Part shown: positions 8,610 to 16,588 of the stretch, in pieces | Layout: the number at the start of each line of letters is the position of its first letter | How positions within the stretch are numbered: position 1 is the first letter of the stretch | Assembly: GCF_023715445.1 (NCBI RefSeq) | Contig: NZ_JAMBOD010000001.1 | Span: 1,240,001-1,304,000 of the forward strand | Source: Fictibacillus nanhaiensis | Lineage (GTDB): Bacteria > Bacillota > Bacilli > Bacillales > Fictibacillaceae | Direction: 5' to 3' | Length of the DNA: 64,000 bases | Translations under genes and position numbers: made by a program | Notes under the pieces: model-generated | Databases searched by the model: none | Told to the model about the DNA's origin: nothing | The model's input: the letters and a program-made list of their open reading frames with translations, nothing else

Positions 8610-9389
8610 TTATTGTCTTAAAAATCCGCCTTCTGAGTGGATGATCTGACCTGTGATCCATTCGGATTCCGGAGAAGCCAAAAACGTAATTAATCTTGCG
8701 GCATCTTCTGGTTTTCCGATTCTGCCTAACGGAAATTTTGGCAATAGTACTTTTTGCAAGTCTTCTGTCATCCAGCCTGTGTCTGTGGGTCCAGGATTAA
8801 CAGCATTGACTGTAATTCCTTTGGAACCCAATTCGGCAGCCATGGTTATCGTTAATGCTTCGATAGCACCTTTTGTGGCGGCATATGCCAGTTCGCCTGT
8901 CATCGGACCCTTTGACTGCCCTGATGTCAAATGAATGATGCTTCCCTTGTGCCCAGTAAAGCGTTTTGCAAATTCGATGCTTAAAAGAGTTGTTGCACGA
9001 AGATTTATGGCATAATGCTGATCAAGCAATTTACCCGTCGTATCCTCCCACGAATGATTTTGAGAAAAGCATGCGTTGTTGACAAGAATACTCGGTTTCC
9101 CGATTCGCGCCTCAACCAGATCCAAAAGATTTGTGATTTGAGCAGAATCAGATAGATCAACTTCTTCATAAGAAGCACTTATGCCGCAATGCTCCAGTTT
9201 ACCAACTAGTAAATCCGCATCATTTTGATGATTCCCCTTATGCATCGCTTTGTCATATGTACCCCAAGTGGTAAAAAATATGTTGGCACCTTTTTCAGCA
9301 AGCTTCAAACAGACTGCTGCACCAATGCCATTTATGCGGCTAGCTCCAGTTACAATCGCTGTTTTCCCTTCTAAAGGACGATTTATCAT
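8610..9389 (-). CDS. Short-chain dehydrogenase/reductase (FabG-like SDR)
   Basis: NAD(P)-dependent oxidoreductase of the classical SDR family; the substrate is not predictable. The 259 residues show the dinucleotide motif TGASRINGIG near residue 15, slightly longer than the usual TGxxxGIG. They also show NNA near 107, the catalytic Ser in LTSGQS, the YAATK pair and a C-terminal GGFLRQ. It starts 12 bases after a 2-hydroxyacid dehydrogenase, so the two are probably co-transcribed. Annotation as 3-oxoacyl-ACP reductase would be over-specific. Confidence 0.85.
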   Translation of the reverse strand: MINRPLEGKTAIVTGASRINGIGAAVCLKLAEKGANIFFTTWGTYDKAMHKGNHQNDADLLVGKLEHCGISASYEEVDLSDSAQITNLLDLVEARIGKPSILVNNACFSQNHSWEDTTGKLLDQHYAINLRATTLLSIEFAKRFTGHKGSIIHLTSGQSKGPMTGELAYAATKGAIEALTITMAAELGSKGITVNAVNPGPTDTGWMTEDLQKVLLPKFPLGRIGKPEDAARLITFLASPESEWITGQIIHSEGGFLRQ

Positions 9390-9401
9390 ATACTTTCCTC
9401 C

Positions 9402-10367
9402 TTAAACGACAGGAGTTTCCGCCTTTTTCCCATCTATGACTTTTGCAATATTCCGGCAAGCAAGCTCAGACATCTTCTTTCTTGTTTCCACACTTGCACT
9501 TCCAATGTGCGGCAATGCCACTACTTGTTTCATTGTTAATAGTGGATGGTCAGCAGCAATGGGTTCTATTACATAAACATCCAACCCAGCACCTGCGATC
9601 ACACTGTTCTTAAGTGCATCTACCAGTGCCTCTTCATCAACAGATGCTCCTCTGCCGGCATTGATAAAAATTGCACTTTGTTTCATCGCTTGAAATGCTT
9701 CCCTGTTAAACATGCCTTTCGTTTCAGTTGTTAAGGGGGCAAGGCAAACAACAAAATCGGACTCTTTAAGAAGATCGTAAAAGTCCCTATATACAGCACC
9801 TAATTTCTTCTCTGCTTCAGGCTTCCTGCTCCTGTTATGATACAAGATGTTCATATCAAATCCCTTAGCCCGTCTTGCTACTGCTTCACCAATTCTCCCC
9901 ATACCTACGATTCCAATTGTTTTATGATGTACATCAGCACCAGCAAGCAATAAAGGACCCCAACTGTTCCACTTACCCTCTTTTACATAGCTTGCAGATT
10001 CGACAATACGTCTGGCTGTAGCCAAAATTAATGAAAAAGTAAGATCAGCTGTTGAATCTGTTAATATGTCCGGTGTATTACATACCCTTACATTTTTCAT
10101 TTTGGCTGCTTCTATATCAATATTGTCATATCCCACAGCTAAATTGGCTACAACTTTTAATGATGGGGCGTTATCAAAAAGCTCTTTGTCAATATTATCT
10201 GAAAGCATGGTTAATAACCCTTCAGCTTTTTGGGCTTCTTTAAGAAGAACCTTACGAGGAACCGCTTCTTCTTCGGACGGCCACATCCCAACATCCGCTA
10301 TTTCTTTTAATGAAACGAGCGTTTCTTCCGGTAGTTTTCTTGTAATAAAAACATATGGTTTTTGCAT
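9402..10367 (-). CDS. D-isomer-specific 2-hydroxyacid dehydrogenase (glyoxylate/hydroxypyruvate reductase type)
   Basis: NAD(P)H-dependent reductase of 2-keto acids, closest in pattern to the GyaR/YvcT group. It has 321 residues: an N-terminal catalytic half, then the Rossmann half with GIVGMGRIGEAVARR and the substrate-binding ANLAVGYDNID. The catalytic Arg lies in NAGRGASVDEEAL, the Glu in the DVYVIEP region and the His in LPHIGSAS. It precedes the SDR gene by 12 bases, which suggests a small oxidoreductase operon. The exact substrate is uncertain. Confidence 0.88.
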   Translation of the reverse strand: MQKPYVFITRKLPEETLVSLKEIADVGMWPSEEEAVPRKVLLKEAQKAEGLLTMLSDNIDKELFDNAPSLKVVANLAVGYDNIDIEAAKMKNVRVCNTPDILTDSTADLTFSLILATARRIVESASYVKEGKWNSWGPLLLAGADVHHKTIGIVGMGRIGEAVARRAKGFDMNILYHNRSRKPEAEKKLGAVYRDFYDLLKESDFVVCLAPLTTETKGMFNREAFQAMKQSAIFINAGRGASVDEEALVDALKNSVIAGAGLDVYVIEPIAADHPLLTMKQVVALPHIGSASVETRKKMSELACRNIAKVIDGKKAETPVV

Positions 10368-10414
10368 CCGCTTTCACTCCTTGTATGTATTTTCTCATGT
10401 GTGTATAGAAAAAA

Positions 10415-10445
10415 CAAAAAAGAGCTCTTTTGGGAGAGCCCTTTT
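10415..10445 (-). terminator. Intrinsic terminator after yutH
   Basis: On the minus strand GGGCTCT pairs with AGAGCTC across a 6-base loop and is followed by a T-run. It begins 8 bases after the yutH stop and separates yutH from the hydroxyacid dehydrogenase. Confidence 0.75.
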
Positions 10446-10448
10446 TCG

Positions 10449-11471
10449 TCAGATCATTGGAACGAGCCAGTCAACAATCGGAATATTCAATTCACGCACA
10501 GGCAAACCAATGGATCTGAAGAAACTTTTCAGGAAATATTCATTCTGTTTTTCATACGAGATTAAGTCAGTAAAGCGGCGTACATACAATTCTTTGCCTA
10601 TATCTCTTTCGTTTTTATAATGGCCTTCAACAGTATCAAAGTATTGTGAAGGGAAAAGAAGTCTGCCGTATAATAATCTCCATGCCCCTTTTGATAACGG
10701 TTTTACTTTTTCATAATCATCGATTAAATTTAATACTTCGTCATTTCTGAACTGCGGCTGATAAATTTTTTCACGGATGCCTTCTGCAACATCCCTCATT
10801 GGACTGTCGATTACCCAGCCTACAGGCAGTTTAATAAAACCATTCGAAGACCTGATCCAAGAACGTTCACTGAACCGGTCATAACAGATTGCTGCCGATC
10901 CAATCCCCTTTGGTCCTCTTTCCATCTGATAATCCGTGATGTACTGAATTGCGTTTTCCGCAAGTCCCTCGTAGTAAGGAAAAGTTGTTAAAAAAAGATG
11001 ATCAAAGTCATTTTTCTGTTTTCTGGCTGAAACTTCAGAATACGTGTTATGCATTTCATCCACACGATTCATCCATAAAAGAGGCCATTGGCCATAGGCT
11101 ATCTGCTGGACCGGATAGAATTGTTCCAGGCCTTTACCCCTTTTATGAAATTCTGCCAGCTCAATCCCTAAAGATACATTCCTCTGCTCCTCTTTCGTAT
11201 GAGCTTTCTTAAAGATAATAACGGATTCACCATCAACATATGCACTTGGCATATTCGTAACGGTCGGCTGCAGCACTGGCAGACTTTTCTCCCCCCGCTG
11301 TTGCAGAAAGTCACTGATAAATATCATTTCCTGCAATTTTTCATATGTCATTTGCTGCTGTGGAATAACAATATACTGGTCTCCCTTGCAGGTAAATGTA
11401 CGGTAACCCGATTCCGATCTCCGGTCTTCACACACAAGTTGATAATGATGAAAAATATCTCTTTCAAACAA
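10449..11471 (-). CDS. yutH: YutH-family spore coat-associated protein (kinase-like fold)
   Basis: Resembles the CotS/YutH family of sporulation proteins with an aminoglycoside-phosphotransferase-like fold. These are found in the spore coat in B. subtilis and no enzymatic activity is established. Segments such as WPLLWMNRVDEMHN and CYDRFSERSW fit the family. A TTG start at 11471 (MFERDIFHHY) is preferred. The in-frame GTG at 11486 lies inside the GGTGGGGGG ribosome-binding stretch and would add five residues. The upstream neighbour pgpA is divergent, as in B. subtilis yutH-yutG. Confidence 0.85.
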   Translation of the reverse strand: MFERDIFHHYQLVCEDRRSESGYRTFTCKGDQYIVIPQQQMTYEKLQEMIFISDFLQQRGEKSLPVLQPTVTNMPSAYVDGESVIIFKKAHTKEEQRNVSLGIELAEFHKRGKGLEQFYPVQQIAYGQWPLLWMNRVDEMHNTYSEVSARKQKNDFDHLFLTTFPYYEGLAENAIQYITDYQMERGPKGIGSAAICYDRFSERSWIRSSNGFIKLPVGWVIDSPMRDVAEGIREKIYQPQFRNDEVLNLIDDYEKVKPLSKGAWRLLYGRLLFPSQYFDTVEGHYKNERDIGKELYVRRFTDLISYEKQNEYFLKSFFRSIGLPVRELNIPIVDWLVPMI

Positions 11472-11654
11472 TGGCGATCCCCCCACCTGTCAGCTTTCCT
11501 GCGGCTGCAAGATCATTAACATCCGCATTTATGGATACACCATTGTATGCCCAAATAGGCGAAGTGTTAGCTTTTTTTGATAAATTCATAACTTTATCAT
11601 GAAAACATATACTATACAAAGCTAAGGAGACTATCAGAGAAAAGGAGTACAAGG

Positions 11655-12152
11655 ATGCCAAACAAAAAAGTGGAAAATGTCGAAGAAACAGCACGCAAAC
11701 TACTGAACGAACGGGGCGTTACAGTAAACGATATAGCTGAACTCGTTTATTTTCTCCAAGTCCCCTATCATCCTGACCTAAAAATGGACGTGTGCAGAGA
11801 AAATGTTGAAAGAGTTATTGCAAAGCGGGAAGTTCAAAATGCTATTTTAACAGGCATTGGTCTTGATGTATTAGCTGAAGAAAAGAAATTAGAACAGCCG
11901 CTACAAGAAATATTAGAAAGAGATGAAAGTTTGTATGGCATCGATGAGGTTATAGCACTTTCTATTGTAAATATATATGGTTCTATTGGTTTTACGAACT
12001 ATGGATTTATTGATAAACAAAAACCTGGAATCTTAGAGAAATTAAATGATAAATCCACTGGTAAAGTTCACACGTTTTTAGACGATATTGTAGGTGCAAT
12101 AGCGGCTGCAGCCTCGAGCAGATTAGCACATCGTGCAGCTAACGAAGAATAA
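11655..12152 (+). CDS. pgpA: Phosphatidylglycerophosphatase A (YutG/PgpA family)
   Basis: Removes the phosphate of phosphatidylglycerophosphate in phospholipid synthesis. The Gram-positive YutG branch is short and lacks the membrane anchor of the proteobacterial enzyme. The 165 residues show ARKLLNERG near the start, LTGIGLDVLAE, YGIDEVIALSI, NIYGSIGFTNYGFIDKQKPG and a C-terminal FLDDIVGAIAAAA. The acidic residues of the last segments probably bind metal. AAAAGGAG lies just upstream of the ATG. A nested hairpin follows the stop. Confidence 0.9.
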   Translation: MPNKKVENVEETARKLLNERGVTVNDIAELVYFLQVPYHPDLKMDVCRENVERVIAKREVQNAILTGIGLDVLAEEKKLEQPLQEILERDESLYGIDEVIALSIVNIYGSIGFTNYGFIDKQKPGILEKLNDKSTGKVHTFLDDIVGAIAAAASSRLAHRAANEE

Positions 12153-12154
12153 AA

Positions 12155-12202
12155 GGAAGGCTTAAGACCAAGAGATCAAATCTCTTTTTACTTAAGCCTT
12201 CC
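12155..12202. terminator. Nested hairpin between pgpA and yutF
   Basis: GGAAGGCTTAAG (12155-12166) and CTTAAGCCTTCC (12191-12202) are perfect 12-base inverted copies. They enclose a second hairpin, AAGAGAT/ATCTCTT, followed by TTTTT. The inner hairpin is a + strand terminator for pgpA. The outer palindrome can serve the convergent yutF transcript or form a cruciform. Confidence 0.75.
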
Positions 12203-12210
12203 TTCGTTCA

Positions 12211-12978
12211 TTATTTAATTTCCCATTCGTCTAATCCATCAACTGTATACGTTGGGTGAATGTCGATATGTTCTAAATGTTTTTTCGTTGTTACCCCTGT
12301 ATGAACTAGAAGAGTATCAAGACCTGTTCGAATTCCCGCTAAAATATCTGTCTGGTAATTATCCCCGATCATCAGCGTTTCTTCCTTTTTTGTACCCAGC
12401 GTTTCAAGTGCCATCTCCATAATAATCGCCTCAGGCTTTCCGATAAAAATAGGCTCTGTTTGGGTTGAAACTGTTATAACAGAAGTTAAAGAACCGTTTC
12501 CAGGCAGAAGTCCTCTTTCAGTAGGAAGGGCAATATCTCCATTTGTAGAGATGAATGTGGCACCGTTTCTCACTGAAAGACAGGCTTTTGCAAGTTTTTC
12601 ATAAGTGATCGACCGGTCGATTCCAATCACGACGTAGTCAGGGTTTTCATCCACAAACTTTAAGCCCTTTTCCGTAAGTGCTTCTCTTAGTCCGTCCTCT
12701 CCGATACAGTAAACAGTTGCATCCTCTTTAAGATTGGAAATATATCTTGCTGTTGCCATGCTTGTTGTGAAAACGTGCTCGGATGTGGCAGGTATATCAA
12801 ATCCTTTTAAAACTTCTGCAACTTGTTCCTTTGTTTTTGAAGAATTGTTCGTTACAAATAAATAAGGCAAATCATTCTCGTTCAGCTTTTTAACAAATTC
12901 AACAGCTTCATGTATTCGTTCTGTTCCTCGATACATCGTTCCATCTAAGTCGATCAAAAACCCTTTATATGCTCTCAT
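12211..12978 (-). CDS. yutF: NagD-like HAD-superfamily phosphatase (YutF)
   Basis: Class IIA HAD hydrolase of the TIGR01457 type; a cytosolic sugar- or nucleotide-phosphate phosphatase whose substrate is unsettled. Motif I is LIDLDGTMYRG at residues 8-18, motif II is VTNNSSKT, and motifs III/IV are IGKPEAIIMEMALE and MIGDNYQTDILAG. The 255 residues are of family length. Its convergent arrangement with pgpA follows the yutH-yutG-yutF order of B. subtilis. Confidence 0.93.
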   Translation of the reverse strand: MRAYKGFLIDLDGTMYRGTERIHEAVEFVKKLNENDLPYLFVTNNSSKTKEQVAEVLKGFDIPATSEHVFTTSMATARYISNLKEDATVYCIGEDGLREALTEKGLKFVDENPDYVVIGIDRSITYEKLAKACLSVRNGATFISTNGDIALPTERGLLPGNGSLTSVITVSTQTEPIFIGKPEAIIMEMALETLGTKKEETLMIGDNYQTDILAGIRTGLDTLLVHTGVTTKKHLEHIDIHPTYTVDGLDEWEIK

Positions 12979-13031
12979 ATGTTTCTCTCCTTTATGTACC
13001 TTATCATTCTGCCCATCGCTAAAGAAAACTT

Positions 13032-13058
13032 GGCTGACGCATTCTTTATTCGTCAGCC
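13032..13058. terminator. Hairpin downstream of the SufR-like gene
   Basis: GGCTGACG (13032-13039) and CGTCAGCC (13051-13058) pair around an 11-base loop, with short T-runs on both sides. It is the likely end of the minus-strand SufR-like transcript. The 19-base segment beginning at 13021 recurs inverted at 16584-16566 after lipA. Confidence 0.6.
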
Positions 13059-13163
13059 TTTTGCACTTCTGCTTTATTCCTAAACTTGTTTACTCCGATG
13101 TTTTATCTTTCAATTAACTAGTTACACTTTCCAAAAGTGAAAAAAAAACACACCTGAAGCAGA

Positions 13164-13817
13164 TTATACTTCAGATGCAGCTCTTTCTTTAATGACATAA
13201 CAGCAGTAATCTCCACCTTTAGCCATACATGTTTTCCGGTCAATCTCATCTGTGCCGAGCATTCTTTTAAATAACGAAAGCTCACACGAACAAGCTTGCT
13301 GATATTCATTGGCTACCATAGCGATCGGACAATTGTATTCGGTTAAAACATAGGTCCCCGGATCTTCACCCTTTTGCCAGTCAACCATATATCCCGCTTC
13401 ATTCTGAATGCTCGCCAGTTCGTTCACTTTTTGCTCAAAATGAGTAAGCTTGTTCATCCGGTCTTTATATTTATCCTGCAGACGATTTTCCCGTCGTTTA
13501 AACAACCCTTCTACCGTTTCTGTTCCACTGAGCTCTTCAATATCTTTTAAGAATTCAACAGTCAAACCTGAATAGTTCCGCGGAAACTGTTCATCACCGC
13601 TTGCACTTAAATGATAAAAATGAATGGGTCTTCCCATGGCTTGACGTACAAGTGTTGTTTCAATCACGTGGTCCCGCTCTAAAGTATTAAGGTGGCGTCT
13701 TACTGCCATTTCTGTAATGCCAAGAGATTTAGCCATTTCCGTAACGGTCATCCGTTTGTTTCTTTTTAAAAGATAGATGATCTCATCACGTGTTGAGGTG
13801 TGATTCTTCACAGTCAT
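13164..13817 (-). CDS. SufR-like Cys-rich HTH transcriptional regulator
   Basis: A winged-helix DNA-binding domain at residues 10-70 (MTVTEMAKSLGITEMAVRRHLNTLER) is followed by a coiled region. The C-terminal domain has Cys at about 163, 176, 178, 197, 205 and 206 (NCPI...YQQACSCE...KTC...YCCYVI). This layout matches the SufR/DeoR-like family, where such Cys bind an Fe-S cluster and the protein represses suf genes. CX12C is visible here, but the later spacings differ from cyanobacterial SufR. The ATG at 13817 is chosen because AAAGG lies 6 bases upstream. The sufCDSUB operon is 20 kb away in the same window. The cluster is inferred. Confidence 0.75.
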   Translation of the reverse strand: MTVKNHTSTRDEIIYLLKRNKRMTVTEMAKSLGITEMAVRRHLNTLERDHVIETTLVRQAMGRPIHFYHLSASGDEQFPRNYSGLTVEFLKDIEELSGTETVEGLFKRRENRLQDKYKDRMNKLTHFEQKVNELASIQNEAGYMVDWQKGEDPGTYVLTEYNCPIAMVANEYQQACSCELSLFKRMLGTDEIDRKTCMAKGGDYCCYVIKERAASEV

Positions 13818-13900
13818 CACCATCCTTTTTTACCATTTTACCGTAAATTATAGAAAACGTACATTTTTAAATAAAAATGTTTAAAAACTATACATTTAAT

Positions 13901-14341
13901 TTATTCAGGTAAAAAAGCAGAAACCGGGCCTAGTTCATCTTCAAGATATCGTTTAACGTGAACAGGAAAACCTGAGAGTTCCGGCAAATGTTGTTGTATG
14001 GTATCGTATGTTTTTTGAATATCTGAATGTGGATATTCTTGAACTAAAGATTTACGTAAATTTACTACGTTTTTTAACGCTAACGCTTCCTCTTCCGGAA
14101 TGACTTTTTCATCAATAAGAATATCAAGAATATCTTCAAAGCTCCCGGGATCACGCATGATAAAACCGTCAATAATCATATTTCCGACGTCCATCATGGA
14201 TTCAATCAGCATATGACCTATACGTTCTGCCGCAAGAACCTCAATTCGGTTTTCCGGGAAAGATATTGTTTCAAAAGTTCTTAATAAATCATTCATATAC
14301 ACTAAATGCTCGTTGATTTTTTTACGGTCAACAAAATACAT
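13901..14341 (-). CDS. yutE: YutE-family protein (DUF86, HepT-like)
   Basis: Small alpha-helical protein of the UPF0331/DUF86 group. Beginning at the ATG at 14341 (MYFVDRKKINEHL; AAAGGTG 8 bases upstream) it has 146 residues. The hallmark GHMLIES...DVGNMIIDGFIMRDPGSFEDI block and the C-terminal YLEDELGPVSAFLPE are typical. In HepT toxins an RX4HXY motif is catalytic. Here the corresponding stretch is RKSLVQEY, so the His is replaced by Gln and no MNT partner is adjacent. A toxin role is therefore not supported. Confidence 0.85.
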   Translation of the reverse strand: MYFVDRKKINEHLVYMNDLLRTFETISFPENRIEVLAAERIGHMLIESMMDVGNMIIDGFIMRDPGSFEDILDILIDEKVIPEEEALALKNVVNLRKSLVQEYPHSDIQKTYDTIQQHLPELSGFPVHVKRYLEDELGPVSAFLPE

Positions 14342-14452
14342 AGTCATCACCTTTTGTAAGTTTCTCAAGTAAAGTGTAACATAAAAGAAGAGATTTCATT
14401 TATCCCAGCGTATGAAAATTTATTGTTTTGGAATTTAAGGAGGGCATTATAC

Positions 14453-14722
14453 ATGTCAGATGAAAGATTTTTCTTATATGACGATACGGAGAAAACGGAA
14501 ACACGCTTTGTAAGCTTTATGGGGAAAAATACACGGTTCGATCTAGCTATCGTTAAGACAAGCCGCCATTATGGAAAATCACTTGTACTTAATATGCTTG
14601 GAAGCCATTTTGCCATAATTGGACAGGATGATTTAGACGAAGAAGGCTATTTGGAGCACGCTTTTAACTTAACAGAAGAAGACGCCATGGAGCTGCGTGA
14701 ATTTTTAGCAGAAGTGGTTTAA
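14453..14722 (+). CDS. DUF3055 family small protein
   Basis: 89-residue cytosolic protein of unknown function that is widespread in Bacillaceae. The core FFLYDDTEKTETRFVSF followed by LVLNMLGSHFAIIGQDD and the acidic C-terminal EEDAMELREFLAEVV fit that family. The ATG at 14453 has AAGGAGG 9 bases upstream; an earlier in-frame ATG at 14423 lacks a site. It is a single gene, divergent from yutE and followed by a dispersed repeat element. Confidence 0.8.
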   Translation: MSDERFFLYDDTEKTETRFVSFMGKNTRFDLAIVKTSRHYGKSLVLNMLGSHFAIIGQDDLDEEGYLEHAFNLTEEDAMELREFLAEVV

Positions 14723-14762
14723 AAAACAAGGCTGCTTTCGAAATCTTTGTTGGAATTAGAAT

Positions 14763-14985
14763 GGTTGATTTCCGCTCCAGGATGCTCGCTTTCCGCGGGG
14801 CGTGCGGTGAGCCTCCTCGCGCTTTGCGCCTTTAGGAGTCTCATTCAAGGAAGCATGTGTGCTCCTGCGTCCGCAAGAAATCCTACCGAAGTGAACTTCC
14901 TCGTCGCATGCCTTGCGAGAAGTATTCTCAGGTGGCTGGCACACTGATCCCGCAGGAGTCTCGCACCTTGCGCTCCAATCAACTT
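14763..14985 (+). repeat. Dispersed GC-rich repeat element, copy A (long form)
   Basis: GC-rich block framed by GTTGATT and AATCAAC, with inner hairpins such as GGTGAGCCTCC against GGAGTCTCA. The first roughly 55 bases and last roughly 45 bases match copy B at 24868-24997. Copy A has about 90 extra bases in the middle (TCGTCGCATGCCTTGCGAGA region), and those are what copy C at 49194-49270 shares. It is non-coding despite short open frames. I recall similar sequences being frequent between genes in Bacillaceae. The mechanism of spread is unknown. Confidence 0.8.
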
Positions 14986-15125
14986 GTCAATGATGGGAAT
15001 TCATAAAAACACTTCAATAAAACAACAATCAAAATGTACCAAGAAAGAATCATCTTCAAAGGGAGACACTTTATTTAAGGATAGATATTTTTTATCCTAA
15101 TATGGCCCCTGAGAGGATGGTTTTT

Positions 15126-15413
15126 TTGTTCGAAAAGGAAAAAAGGCAGTATACTGATTTTTCGAATGTAGAGACCGGTCGCAACTATGTGCTTCCAGAA
15201 GATCTGCCTGAAGGTCCATACGGTTCGCCTATTAAGCGGGCATTAGGCAAATCAACGCCTTGGAAAGAAAGTCAGCGATACTACAGTGCCTTTAACTACG
15301 AAAATAAAAACTTGCACGAAGGGCTAGAAAGACATGATCCAGGTGCTCATCCGACACATGATGACCCTGAACTTTATACCGAACAGCCGTACGATGATTC
15401 TCGAGGCTCATAA
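15126..15413 (+). CDS. Conserved small cytosolic protein
   Basis: 95 hydrophilic residues rich in Pro, Tyr and acidic amino acids (FEKEKRQYTDFSNVETGRNY, LPEDLPEGPYGSPI, HDPGAHPTHDDPE). I recognise the pattern as a conserved Bacillaceae 'cytosolic protein' but know no function. The TTG at 15126 is preferred, with GAGAGG 9 bases upstream. Upstream ATGs at 15102 and 15117 have no properly spaced site. It faces yutD across a bidirectional terminator. Confidence 0.72.
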   Translation: MFEKEKRQYTDFSNVETGRNYVLPEDLPEGPYGSPIKRALGKSTPWKESQRYYSAFNYENKNLHEGLERHDPGAHPTHDDPELYTEQPYDDSRGS

Positions 15414-15422
15414 AGTAAGAAA

Positions 15423-15446
15423 AAACCCCTGAATTCTCAGGGGTTT
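15423..15446. terminator. Bidirectional terminator between the small protein gene and yutD
   Basis: AAACCCCTGA and TCAGGGGTTT pair perfectly around ATTC, with A-run before and T-run after. The hairpin overlaps the yutD stop codon. Confidence 0.9.
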
Positions 15447-15712
15447 ACTTTTTTTAACACAAAATATGGACATCCGAAATTGCAATATTCATAAATGTAT
15501 TCCGGTAAAGTACTGATTTTCGTATCAAAGGTAGCCTTTTCATGATTATCTTCAAAAAAGCCACGTAAACGAAGCTGTTCGTAACCGAGGTCGCCAACAA
15601 TATAATCGTATTTATGTAAAATTTCACTGTAGCGCGCTTTAAATTGCTCCTCATTAAAGGCTTCACGTACATCTTCAATCACTTCATAGGAATAATTACC
15701 AACTGTAATCAA
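15437..15712 (-). CDS. yutD: YutD-like protein (DUF1027)
   Basis: 91-residue protein of the YutD family, function unknown. Recognisable are the N-terminal YSYEVIEDVREAFNEEQFKARYSEIL, the central YDYIVGDLGYEQLRLRGFF and the Cys pair in YIYEYCNFGCPYFVLKK. TTG start at 15712 with GAGGTGA upstream. It ends inside the shared terminator and is divergent from the lipoprotein gene at 15835. Confidence 0.85.
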   Translation of the reverse strand: MITVGNYSYEVIEDVREAFNEEQFKARYSEILHKYDYIVGDLGYEQLRLRGFFEDNHEKATFDTKISTLPEYIYEYCNFGCPYFVLKKVNP

Positions 15713-15834
15713 AAATGCTTCACCTCATTTCCTGATACTTATTTTACCATGTTTTCGCCTTTAACAGCCAACAATTTCTTCGTAATGTATTTACTTTTCA
15801 GGTCATTCTAAAGAATAAGGAGGTGAAAACACCT

Positions 15835-16449
15835 GTGAAAAAAATAGGAATGTTAGCAGTAGTATTCGTAATCGTACTTTCAGGTTGCGGCGGTGATGAT
15901 CAAAAAAAGATGGGTCAGGAATATAAATTTTCAAGAACCAATGTTAAGGATGAAAATCGGATTGGCAACAACCAGAATTATGGGGATTTTGGATATATGC
16001 GCCATATGTCCGGGGATAAAGTTAAATCAGGAAATGCTGTACCTTACTTAAATCGACAAAAGCTAGCAGATATGATTTCAGATATGGTCCTTCAATTACC
16101 AGATATTAAAGATGTCGGTACGCTCGTTACAGATGAAGAAGTATTGATTGGATATAAAACAACAAACAAAGACAGAAACGCAGCTGCAGACCAAGTAAAA
16201 ATGACTGCATTCTCAGTTGTACCGCGTTATTATCACGTTTATGTAAGCGATGAAAAAGGCATGATTGATAAAATTGAACAGTATCAAGCACTAAATAATG
16301 ATACAGAAGATATTGAAGGAATTATTGATCGTTTGATTGAAGAAATGAAAAAATCTCCGCAGGGAAAGAAATGGAACTATGGAGAAAATGAAAACGGCGA
16401 AATGAATGGCGAAACAAACCCAATGCGCGGTGAAACAGAAGGAAAATAA
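15835..16449 (+). CDS. YhcN/YlaJ-family sporulation lipoprotein (YutC-like)
   Basis: Lipoprotein with an N-terminal signal ending in the lipobox LSGC (Cys about residue 17), then GGDDQKK. The YhcN/YlaJ domain covers residues 55-165 (LNRQKLADMISDMVLQLPDIKDVGTLVTDEEVLIGY). The C-terminus is charged and low-complexity (GENENGEMNGETNPMRGE). The GTG at 15835 is chosen: AAGGAGG ends 11 bases upstream, while the GTG at 15823 touches the site. Family members are often made in the forespore. Position next to yutD suggests YutC. Confidence 0.83.
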   Translation: MKKIGMLAVVFVIVLSGCGGDDQKKMGQEYKFSRTNVKDENRIGNNQNYGDFGYMRHMSGDKVKSGNAVPYLNRQKLADMISDMVLQLPDIKDVGTLVTDEEVLIGYKTTNKDRNAAADQVKMTAFSVVPRYYHVYVSDEKGMIDKIEQYQALNNDTEDIEGIIDRLIEEMKKSPQGKKWNYGENENGEMNGETNPMRGETEGK

Positions 16450-16451
16450 AA

Positions 16452-16480
16452 ACCAGAAGCAGCTCTGCTTCTGGTCTTTT
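16452..16480 (+). terminator. Intrinsic terminator after the lipoprotein gene
   Basis: ACCAGAAGCA and TGCTTCTGGT form a perfect 10-bp stem with loop GCTC, followed by CTTTTTG. It starts 2 bases after the stop codon. Confidence 0.9.
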
Positions 16481-16588
16481 TGTACTAAAGTATAACTTGT
16501 ATGGTGTTCGATAAACGACGAAAGTCAAACAAGTTTAGGAATTAAGTGCAACTAAGGCTGGCTTTACGTCAGCCAAGTTTTCTTTATA

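Noticed and set aside
13901-14341. HepT-type toxin of a HEPN-MNT toxin-antitoxin pair
   Set aside because: The catalytic His of RX4HXY is replaced by Gln and no nucleotidyltransferase partner is adjacent; the gene is the conserved housekeeping yutE.
14747-14947. Short open frames on both strands inside repeat copy A, and a similar one in copy B (24870-25136)
   Set aside because: The same peptide start (ISAPGCSLSAGRAVSL) appears because the DNA is a repeated, GC-rich, hairpin-forming element. There is no ribosome binding site and the frames diverge where the element does.
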